This document shows positions 24,980 through 36,700 of a stretch of DNA of 64,000 nucleotides, piece by piece. The stretch is from Chrysaora quinquecirrha (lineage: Eukaryota > Cnidaria > Scyphozoa > Semaeostomeae > Pelagiidae), in NCBI GenBank assembly GCA_014526335.1, contig JACTAT010000046.1, forward strand, positions 169,505 through 233,504, read 5' to 3'. Made by a program: the position numbers and the translations under genes. How positions within the stretch are numbered: position 1 is the stretch's first letter; each line of letters starts with the position of its first letter. The notes below the pieces were generated by a model. That model had not been told where the DNA came from, made no database searches, and saw only the letters and a program-made list of their open reading frames with translations.

Positions 24980-26390
24980 CAATATTTACAAAATCCATTG
25001 TTTTGATCGTTATTGATAAAATATTGAATGACCTGAAATGACCTGAAATGACCTGAAATGAGCTGAAATGAGCTGAAATGATCTGAAATGACCTGAAAAT
25101 GACCTGGAATTACCCTAAATGACCTGAAATGACCCAAAAATGAGCTGATCAGACTTATTCCTTTCTTTTTAGAGCTGTTTAAAATTCATGGCTGTGTTAA
25201 AAAGACGGAACCAGTATTAGAATCTGAAAATATGAATCTGGGAATGGCATCTAAGAATATTGTAGGCTTCTTGAAAAGGAATTTCGGAATGGGAATGTGG
25301 AAATGGGAATCTGGAGATTGGAATCGTAGAAAGGGATTTTAGAAGGGAATCTAAGAACAAGGTTCTAGAGAAGGAATGGGGAATGGGAATGTGGAAATGG
25401 GATTTTGGGATTGGAAACTGAAAAGGAATTTGAGAAGGGGAATCTAAGAATAGGCCTCTGAAGAAGGAATGGGGAATGGAAATGTGGGAATGGGAATCTG
25501 GGGATGGGAATCTGAGAAAGGGAATTTTAGAAGAGAGATGTCAGCTGCCAACAGATTAAGACACTTCATCGATGTTCAGCAATTTCTCTTTAGTTAATAA
25601 GCAGAACAAAACAATGATAACTATCTAATAATTATAGAATTTGAAAGACAATGGTTGACAGTTAAGTATATTCATAGCTGACATAACAGCCATAACGAAC
25701 ATAAAAAATGAGCACGTTTGAGTCTTGTAGATCTTTAGGGCTCAAACTCCAAGCCTTGTTTTCTTAGAGAATCGGCAGCTTTCTCTGGTAATCTCTTCAA
25801 TGTCTTTTTATATTTGAGTTCTCTCACATGATGGGAGTGGTCAGCCGATTGGCAGCTGACATCTCTCTTCTCGAATTCCCTTTCTCCAATCCCATCCCCA
25901 GATTCCCATTCCCAGATTCCTTCTCCAGAAGCCTTTTCTTAATTTCCCTTTCCCAAATTCCTTTCCATATTCTCATTCCCAGAATCCTATTTCCACATTC
26001 CCATTTCCCATTCCTTCTCTAGAACTCTGTTCTTAGATTCCCTTCTAAAATCCCCTTTCTACGATTCCAATCTCCAGATTCCGTTTTCCACATTCCTATT
26101 CCCAAATTCCTTTTCAAGAAGCCTACAATATTCTTAGATGCTGTTCCCAGATCACAATTTCAGATTCGGTTCCGTCTTTTTAACACAGCTATGAATTTTA
26201 AACAGCTCTGAAAAGAACGGAATAAGTCTGATCAGCTCATTTTTGGGTCATTTCAGGTCATTTATGGTAATTCCAGGTCATTTTCAGGTCATTTCAGATC
26301 ATTTCAGCTCATTTCAGCTCATTTCAGGTCATTTCAGGTCATTTCAGGTCATTCAATATTTTATCAATAACGTTGTTTTGATGCATTGGC
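24980..26390. repeat. 1.4-kb foldback (long inverted repeat)
   Basis: Arms 25008-25552 and 25849-26372 are inverted copies of each other around a loop of about 300 bases. Each arm has a run of the decamer TGACCTGAAA at its outer end and GGGAATGGGAATCTGG-type repeats inside. It lies between the D-glutamate cyclase and ZnT6 genes. Confidence 0.85.
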
Positions 26391-27017
26391 TGTATGTTTG
26401 CTATTGTCTGAAGAACATTAGTGCCCCAAAAATTTTCCGTTCCTACAGTACTGTCCATCTGTCCAGGTTTCCAGGCTCAAATATTGGGTTCGTCAAACCA
26501 TAGTGATGGCCAAACATTTGAAATTTGCTTGTCAAGCAACCTGTTTTACGGTTTCTTTGCAACGTCTCAAAAACCCAAAAACAATGCTCGTTTTGTTGAA
26601 CTCTCTCAAAAATATCCCCGCTAAACATTGTGCTTGTCAAGCATTGTTTTGTGGTGTGGCCAAACGCTCAAATATTTCTTGAAAAGTAAATTTCAAAAGT
26701 TTGACAAGCAATTCGTTTTTAAAGCACTCTAGCGCTTATACTGTGGATTTTATGCGATCAGTCATCAGTCGAGGTGAAAAGTTTCATCAACAATGAACAG
26801 TCACTTTTAACTGTGAAAGCCCCGGTCAAAGCCCCTTCGAAAACTATGACCGCTTATATCCTCATAAAAGCCAAGACGTGAGCGCTGGGACAGTTTTAAA
26901 AATGGTTTCTTACAAAAAATGCAGTACATACTAATACTAATCACACTAATATACTAATCATACTAATCATACTAATCATCACACAGCCCTTGATTAAAGT
27001 GTGACACAATATACATT

Positions 27018-30000
27018 TTACCTACGTACTGATCTTGATTCTACTATATCTAAAGATTTCTTTTTAAATTCAAAGCCATCAGATAAACTAGTGTTCAGAT
27101 CAACTGATAGACTGTTGATTGGCAAAGATAAGGATGCATAGTTTGATACTGCTGGTAAACTTCTATCGTCTTTGTATATTTGAATTGTTAATTGGTGAAG
27201 AAACGGTGATAGCCGGTGCGTTATCTTGGCCAAAATCATCTAGAAAAAAGTAACAAATTATTAGTTGGCTTAATTGAGGTATCATTATTTAGGGAAGTGC
27301 TTTATAAGGTAGTACTCGGACACAGGCTAAAACTTGAAAAATTTCAAGTATTGGATCTTAAGTCTTGGCTCAACTAGGAGACATGCTGGGTGCGACATTT
27401 TCTCGCGTGACATGTCCTCTTTAAAACTTTGGCTAAATTAGGAGACTGTCGCACGCGACGCTGTATTCGGCGTGTCTCCCAGGGTGGCTAAACCCTGGCT
27501 AAACATGCGATTGACAAGCGAGCAACTTTAATATTCTCTATGATTCGCGTGTAGAGAATATGGTAAGAAATAACAAGAAGGAATGAGACATCTTGTATCA
27601 ACAGAACGAAAACTACAACTAACAATAAGATTAAGTATACCACGGTCTTGGTGCCATAGGGCGACCATATCCAGTCTATAATAAATCAATGATTAAATGA
27701 GTCACTATATTACATCACAATATTACAGCAACATATCCCTCGACTCTTTGTATGTAGTGGAGACAAGGAATCTCCCGGAAACATTTGTGTGTCTCCTGCT
27801 ACAAATTTTTTCAAGCGCTACAAAGTTTCCGAGGTGGCTAAACTGGGAGACACCGAGGGGACATCAATGCCATGCGCGACATGTCTCCTAGTTTAGCCAC
27901 AGCTTTAGACTGCTAAAGAATGTGAAAAAATATCAATGAAATGTTACAATGTACTCTGAAAAACTAGAAAAATAACCCCAGGAGAAGTACTCTGTTGTAC
28001 TTTTGAAGAAGTTCTAATGGTCTATAAATACCTGTTCCTCAGCATCTCTGCTGACTCTCACATGAAACGAACCAGCCTAATGAAAACAGAAGCTCGTTAC
28101 GAAATAAACGCACTTAAACATGAGCTGTACTATTCTCGCCGGATGCAAATCTTTGAAGAAGACCAAGAAGGCCCTGGCCAAATGATCAAACATTATTGTT
28201 CAAACACTTGGGAATTGCTTTACAAGCAATGTTTGACCGTCACAAAACATTGCTTGCCAGGCAAACTTCCCTCAACAGTTTCAAAAACATTTTATGCTTG
28301 TCTCAAGCAAAAAATCCTTGACGAGCAATGTCTTCTGATGATACCAAGCGGCCAAACATTGTATTTGAGAAGCAAATTTAAAATGTTTGAGAAACATTGT
28401 TTGATCGTTTGTCCAGGGCTTAAGATGAGTTAATCAAGAAACCTTCTCGAGCACTGTCTGTTTCAGTCATTGACAAACACTTCTAAGACAATCAAAGCTT
28501 ACATGTGACTAACTTACCACTTTTCCGAACCCAATATTCCAAAAATGTTCATTTCTTATTTCCAAAACGCCTTCCAGAGTATTAGCCTAAAAGAAAACGC
28601 CCAACATCACTTCAGAATTAATTTGCAAGAATAGTCGCTAGCGGAGACCCCATGGCTATCAAATCTACCTGATCAAAACAAAATATCTAGCTCCTGTTCT
28701 CGCTTGGGGTCACCATGAAAACATGTCAGAATTGCAAACACGAGGATAGATTGTTGCACAATTATCGATTATAGCGGCATACAGTATCACAATAGGTGGG
28801 ATTCACACCTGGACTGCAAGCCTTGAGAGACAACGATGAGTCAAATGAACAAAAGAGTTCAATGAAATCGTCGAGTAACTCCGCAAGTCATACAGCCCTA
28901 GGCTCTCCTTCCGTTCTGAAGTTTGTGCTTTGGTTGTGTTAACAAAAAACTTCAAAATGGGAGAAGAGTCTTGGACTGTATGACGTGGAGAGCTACTCGA
29001 CACAAGAGTAGGGGTAATCTAAGCAAGAAAAATTACACACATAAATTAACTGAACTGTAAGCAAGCAAGCAATATTTATTTGTTAAATCAGGTCGGGGAT
29101 TCTGGCAGCTATGCAGCTGATGTGGACCTGCAGCTTGTGCCCCAGACTGATATTCTAGAACAAATACCCTGGGTACTCATTTACCGACCTCGGAAGGATG
29201 GACAGCTGAGTTGACTGTAGGCTTGTGGAAAGTGGTCCCGATGAGATTCGAACCCACGACCTCACGATCGTGAGCCGAACGCCTTGACCACTCGGCCACA
29301 CCACCTAAGGGCCTGTTTACATGGAGGCTGGTCAGCCCGGTTACCCGAGCTAGCTCGGTTAAGCGAGATCCTTTTTCAGAGCGTTTACATGGATAAATTT
29401 TCCAGCCCGGTTAGCCGAGCTAGCCTTGCTTATTAACACTTTTCCATTCTTTCCTGTCAGGATTTCACCTCACCTGACCGGGCTGGCCCGCTCTCCATAT
29501 AAACGCAAAATGAACAAACAAAAGATTCTTTTGTTCCCGCAGATCTCGGCCAGGTGAGATCCGCGTCCTTTGATCACGGATCTCGCCTCACCGGGCTGGG
29601 TGATTGTTCATGTAAACGCAAGATTCACAAACAAAAGAATTTATTGTTCTGTCAGATCTCGCTTGGCCGAGCCAGCTCGCCTAACCGGGCTGGCCCGCCT
29701 CCATGTAAACAGGCCCTAAAGACGGCAATTATCAGCCTATAATGTGCAACGATTTTACTTTGTCCTCTTTCACAAAGGACGCCTGATCTTGATCAGTTTG
29801 GGATAGCTGAATAACATTAGCTTTGCTCTAATACACATATCTTTGTCTTTGAACATAGAAAATATCACCTATTGAGTCGGTTGACCAATGGTATTTTAGT
29901 GGCCATCGAAATTAGAGCCAATCACTGAGGGGACATATTGCCTTTACTTATACGCAGCCTTTTCCCGGCTTTGACGGCTTTATCTTGTGTACGTTTAAAT

Positions 30001-33000
30001 TGAATACCCTGCACATTTTCTAGCAATAAGATATTTAATGCAAGCAGGTGTAGTTTGCAGGGAATCAGAGCAACTAAATTCAACCAACCTTTGCTCAACT
30101 AGCAAGACTTCTGCTAAAACAGCTAAAGCAGCAAATCCACCAAGTAATCCATATGGATTCATTCGAGGTAGGAGATACTTTGACAAGGTAGGAGCAATGC
30201 CACAAACACTAGAAATAGAAAACAAACATCATTATAAAACAAATCACAGGCAAGTTCGTCAAAGTGGGAGCGATGCTAAAAAGCATTATAAAAAAATCAC
30301 TTGGGTAAATTCGACAAGGTGCAATGCCACAAATGCAAAAAGATAATTCTAACTCTCTGGGCAAAGGATATGCTAAATTTATTTTCCTACTATGCGACAA
30401 GGTGACAGTTCAATTTGAGTCTAGTGTTTGATTAAACTGCTATGTCGTTCTATTTACACAATGGTTTTGGTCGCCGTACTAGTCTTATAATTTCTTTCTC
30501 TTGTTCACAAAACAAAAATTTTTGGGTTTGGACCTTCGTACAAATCTTTTTGAGGTTATCACTACACTTGTCATTGAGGATAGGTGTACATACTTCTTGC
30601 CAAAGTCTTGCATCGTTTCTTGAAGCCAATTCGAAGATGCAACTAAGAAACAAATTCATAAACGTTAAATTAATTTGTGACTTATTTTTCATGCATATTA
30701 CAAAAATCCTGTTACAAAATCAAGGAACATAGCAATGCTGTCGCAATGTGCGAAGGATGGCGGTACAACGCTTACCAAAGAGTGTTTGCAAGAATTTGCA
30801 ACAATGAAACAATGATTTCACAAATGAATCCAAGTCCAGCAGTGCAACAGCTGCAGCAAAACTGATTATGATCATGATTATCATGATTATCACAATAATC
30901 ATGACCATGACGATGATGATGATGATGATGACCATGATTATCACAATGATAATGACCATGACGATGATGATGATGATGATAACCATGATTATCATAATGA
31001 TCATGACCATAACGATGATGACGATGAAGATAACCATGATTATCACAATGATCATGACCATGACGATGATGTTGATGTTGATGACCATGATTATCACAAT
31101 GATCACAATGATCATGACCATGACGATGATGATGATGATGAGGACCATGATTATCACAATGATCATGACCATGACGATGATGATGATGATGATGACCATG
31201 ATTATCACAATGATCATGACCATGACAATAACGACAACGATAATGATAATAACATGCTGAATCTGACAGTGATGATGTCAACGATTATGATAATGATGAT
31301 TTTGGTGGTGTTGCTGATCGTAATTTCGTTCACTCGAATCTCGCGAGCACTTTCACCTTCAATTCTGGACAGCAATGGGCCGTTCTCGATTCCCAAATTT
31401 GCACATATAGTTATAAGATTTTGTGTCATTTTCAAAAAAGAGAACGGAGAGAGCTTGTGGCGTAATAGAAATTCTGGCATAAACTTGCATCAACTCGATA
31501 AACAAAACAAAAAATCTATCTCCCGACCTAATTGCCAATGAGTAATCACCACTAATAGCTATTTTAACAGTTGATTGCCATTCGAAAACATGTTTATGTC
31601 GACTTTCACGTGCAGTCCATGTAAATTACGCCCAGCCGTGACTTTCGCTCAATCATAATCAATGTATTTAAAATAGTATTCCATAGTCATAACTATATCA
31701 GCCTGAAAAATTTTTATTCAAATTTGAGGGACAGATCTCCAGTAAATCAATACTAATATGATCCATATGTATTCTTTTCATGGTACTCATTTGCTTTTAT
31801 GCACCTGCGGACCGCGAAAGCATATAAAAGTAAACGAAACTATTGAAATTGAAGACTAAAAAATGAAAAACTTTATTGAAGGACATTAACGGATAGAGTT
31901 GTAACGATCAATGATTGGAGTATGAAAACATGAAAATGAAAACCAAAAGATCATAAAAAATATTGAGAGTACCGTGAAACGGGGATCGAACTCCAGACCT
32001 CTAGTTTAAGAAAGCGGTGGTTTAGACCAGTTCGCCACAGTAGAAAATGCTGCTAATTGATGTTTATTGTAAATTAATTGCTTTTTGCTAATGATATCAT
32101 TAATGCCGACACTTACGGCGACTTCAAAGTTAATCTATTGTTACATTTTGGCAAAAAAAGAGCGTCTTAGGTCTCTCTCTCTCTCTGTCTCTCTCTCTAT
32201 ACCTGTATCCGTGACATCGCATCCCCACATAATGTGCTCATCCTTCGCACATAAAAACATAGCAATGCTGTCGCAATGTGCGAAGGATGGCGGCTTACCA
32301 AAGAGTGTTTGCAAGAATTTGCAACAATGATTTCACAAATGAATCCATGTCCAGCAGTGCAACAGCTGCAGCATGATAATATGATTATCACAATAATCAT
32401 GACCATGACGATGATGATGATGATGATGACCATGATTATCACAATGATAATGACCATGACGATGATGATGATGATGATAACCATGATTATCACAATGATC
32501 ATGACCATGACGATGATGTTGATGTTGATGACCATGATTATCACAATGATCACAATGATAATGACCATGACGATGATGATGATGATGATAACCATGATTA
32601 TCACAATGATCATGACCATGACGATGATGATGATGTTGATGACCATGATTATCACAATGATCATGACCATGACGATGATGTTGATGTTGATGACCATGAT
32701 TATCACAATGATCATGACCATGACGATGATGATGATGATGATGATGACCATGATTATCACAATGATCATGACCATGACAATAACGACAACGATAATGATA
32801 ATAACATGCTGAATCTGACAGTGATGATGTCAATGATTATGATAATGATGATTTTGGTGGTGTTGCCGATCGTAATTTCGTTCACTCGAATCTCGCGAGC
32901 ACTTTCACCTTCAATTCTGGACAGCAATGGGCCGTTCTCGATTCCCAAATTTGCATATATAGTTATAAGATTTTGTGTCATTTTCAAAAAAGAGAACGGA

Positions 33001-33716
33001 GAGAGCTTGTGGCGTAATAGAAATTCTGGCATAAACTTGCATCAACTCGATAAACAAAACAAAGAATCTATCTCCCGACCTAATTGCCAATGAGTAATCA
33101 CCACTAATAGCTATTTTAACAGTTAATTGCCATTCGAAAACATGTTTATGTCGACTTTCACGTGCAGTCCATGTAAATTACGCCCAGCCGTGATTTTCGC
33201 TCAATCATAATCAATGTATTTAAAATAGTATTCCATAGTCATAACTATATCAGCCTGAAAAATTTTATTCAAATTTGAGGACAGATCTCCAGTAAATCAA
33301 TACTAATATGATCCATATGTATTCTTTTCATGGTACTCATTTGCTTTTGTGCACCTGCGGACCGCAAAAGCATATAAAAGTAAACGAAACTATTGAAATT
33401 GAAGACTAAAAAATGAAAAACTTTATCGAAGGACATAAACGGATAGAGTTGTTACGATCAATGATTCGAGTATGAAAACATGAAAATGAAAACCAAACGA
33501 TCATAAAAATATTGAGAGTACCGTGAAACGGGATCGAACTCCAGACCTCTAGTTTAAGAAAGCGGTGGTTTAGACCAGTTCGCCACAGTAGAAAATGCTG
33601 CTAATTGATGTTTATTGTAAATTAATTGCTTTTTGCTAATGATATCATTAATGCCGACACTTACGGCGACTTCAAAGTTAATCTATTGTTACATTTTGGC
33701 AAAAAAAGAGCGTCTT

Positions 33717-33788
<72 letters not shown>

Positions 33789-36700
33789 GGCCAGGAACCT
33801 TTCCAAAGTTTCAGCTTTCTATAATTGACATTTATATTAGCGTTAATTAGCATTCAAGCTAGAAAGAGCCAACTTTAAATAAACAAATTATCAAAGAAAA
33901 CCTAAATTTCTTTCTGATGATGACCTTTGGAAAGAAAGGCCCTGGCCAAACGATCAAACATTTGAAATTTGCTTATCAAGCAAAATGTTTGACCGTTTGG
34001 CTACTTTGTCAAGCAAAATGTTTGACTTGTCCAACACTTTTTCATTGTGTCAAGCAAAAAATGTTTTTGAACTTTTTCAAAAACATCACGCAACAAATTT
34101 TGCTTACTTTTCAAGCAGTGTTTATCGTTTGGTCGCCTTTCAACACTGCTTGTCAAACATTTCTTTTGTTATTGTCAAACTTCAACAACTTGCAACATTT
34201 CGGCAACTAGAAACATTTCTTAGCAACAAGGCGTTCAAGTTCGCGCAGTAGCAAGACTTCATTGTTCCAAAATGTTGGACAGCAATGTTTTTGAATGTGG
34301 CCAAACGGTGAAACATTTGTTGCAAAGCAAATTTAAAATGTTTGACCAACAATGTTTGATCGTTCGGCCAGGGCCTAAAGTCGAAATATTAATAAATTTC
34401 AAGAAATAAATTCGATCTTATTTCTGAATCATGTACAAGCTTTTGGTGATTTTACTTTTTTTTATTTTATTTATTTCAAATCTTTGCTCGTATAAAAATT
34501 TTTTAAACAGATTCCTCTTAGGGGGAGGTTAATACAAAACAGCATCGCAAAGGATTCCAATTAATTGAAAATACCAACCTGAAGAAACCTGAGAAAAAGG
34601 TTTGTTATTTACGCCATAGATAACAACGCAATGAACTGCTAAACCAAACATCATAGCCGGAATTTGTCCATTTCTGCGAGGCAAAAAACAAGATATCTTA
34701 TGAAAGGTTAAAAGGTACAGCATGTCTTGACATACACGCTTTTTTATAAAGAACCTAGCTCAAGGCCTAGGTCTTAAAGTTCCTTATTTTTGGACTCATT
34801 TTGAGACGATTGTAGTTCCAAAAGTTCCTTAATAGTTCCTTAGTTTTAACTGCATGTTCAGTTTCATGACTACTATACAGAGACACTTAGATGTGAGCAA
34901 AGCTCGAGACAACTCACGGAAACATTTGATACATCCGTAACGTACAATCAAGATAAAATAAAGAGAACTCTCTTTAAGAGAACTAGTTCTCTTTATTCTA
35001 TCTTGGTACAATTTATGTGATTTTCGACTCCAAATGAAAGGAACCGGCATTGTAATTCTTGATTGTTTGCAGTGATAAAACTATTCAACAATAAAAAGTT
35101 CTTTAGCTATTTTCTCTCTAGTAGTATAAGTTCTTTAAATTTTCAAGGTCTATTATCCTTTTCAGTCCCGAATTATGTTTTGCATGTCATAGAAAGAGTT
35201 CATTTTTCCACTTGGACTCTTCAATCAAGTTCTATTGGTCAGTTCGCTGTATCCCGTGAGGTGATTGGTGTTCAAAACAGAATCCCAATCTAGCTTTAGT
35301 TTTTGATTGGTGAATTTCGATCCGCATCTGGGTTAAAATTCCGTCTTTTCGAGTGTTTCTATCTGATTCTGACGTTTATACTCTGATGAACACCACACGA
35401 AAAAAGATTCTAAGTATGTCCCATGATTCTAAGATTCTAGTAAAAAAATTTGCGTATTGCTTAAACAGAAGGAGTTAAAGAGCTTACACATTTACATCTT
35501 GAGATTGAAATATTCTTTCAACGCTGAAAAGAAAAAGTATGATCCTAAATGAGCAATAAACGAATAAGCTCATAATCTAGATTAACAGAAACATCTGAGA
35601 TTCGTTTATAAGATATAATATGCGGTTATTGAACGATTGCGAGGTCAATGCTGGAAAATATTCGGACCGAAGCATGACGTATGGACCGAACGTAGTGAGG
35701 TCCGTACAAGAAGCTGAGGTCCGAATATTTTCGGACTTTGTTGCAGAACGTTTACTCAAGAAACATCATTTTTCAGTATTTCATTTTCCCACCTCAATCT
35801 CTCTCACTTGATCAATAAGAAATTACGTGGCTATATCACGTGATTATAACGCCGTCGGCCAACACGGCTTTTACAAAAGAACCGCTGAAGAACCAATCAA
35901 ATTGCGCCGTTGCCGGTCCGAAAAGCCGTATTTTCGAACACCATATAACAAAGCTACATATAGCTAATACACATTTGTATGGTTGCACCAAATCTATTTC
36001 TTCTTATATGAAGGATCACCATTCCTAGAAGCACCGATACGAGAAAAATGGGCGAAAGTGAATGCAAGTGGGTGAATTTTGAAAACATATATGAAAACTT
36101 TCATTCAAACGGTAAGCGTCACTAAAATTTTCACAGTCAAAGTCGAAAGATTGACTTTATTTACTTTCAAAAATAGAAATCAAATCGCAATCGCAAAGCA
36201 CACTGTTCTGAAAGTACAATGAAAGTTTTAAACGTCGCTCTTCTCATGCACCGAATCTAATATAGTTAAGACCGACAGTAGAGCGACTTTGGTACGGCAG
36301 CAAATTAAACGTCACTCATGTGTTGATCTGCACCTCATTACAGGCTGTATCTTAGCGCAATAACCATTCAACGCAATAACCAACGTTCGTGCCGGCTTCC
36401 CAGCCCTCGGTTTCTTCATTTAGTTCAGCAATTGAACAGATATTACAAATGGGAATCCCACATGTAATACACATGTATTTTGTTTCATTTGAGCAAGATG
36501 AGCAGTAGATTGTCAAGTTGGATGCCATTTTGAAACAAGCCCGAATTATTAAAAAGTGGCGCCAAACAAGCACATTGTCAAGTTCTGCGTATGCTCGGCC
36601 TCCTTTACAATCAGAAATAAATTAAATTTGATTACCAATAATTTATGCTTTTGGATCGGCACATGAGAAGTTCGACGTTTAATTCTACGTCGCTCCACTG

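Larger units (their letters stand above)
30725..32195. repeat. 1.5-kb tandem duplication, copy 1
   Basis: Starts with AGCAATGCTGTCGCAATGTG and ends at a CT-rich run. It is nearly identical to 32260-33740. It contains a 48-57 bp minisatellite, AT-rich spacer and a tRNA-like segment. It sits in the intron between the ZnT6 exons at 34579-34673 and 30594-30642. Confidence 0.9.
32260..33785. repeat. 1.5-kb tandem duplication, copy 2
   Basis: Direct repeat of 30725-32195 with few differences. The CT microsatellite at its end (33719-33784) is expanded compared with the short run at 32172-32199. Confidence 0.9.

Noticed and set aside
24853..25137. Reading frames with repeated GHFRSFQVI, here and at 26243-26503
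   Set aside because: They come from the TGACCTGAAA decamer runs in the two arms of the foldback.
29222..29305. tRNA-Ser or tRNA-Leu gene
   Set aside because: It continues into a SINE body and the anticodon arm does not fold properly.
30868..31260. Plus-strand Met/Thr-rich reading frame
   Set aside because: It is an artefact of a three-base-periodic minisatellite; several other frames are open for the same reason.
31967..32042. Functional tRNA gene
   Set aside because: A- and B-boxes are present, but the anticodon and T stems pair badly and the segment is duplicated as part of a larger repeat.
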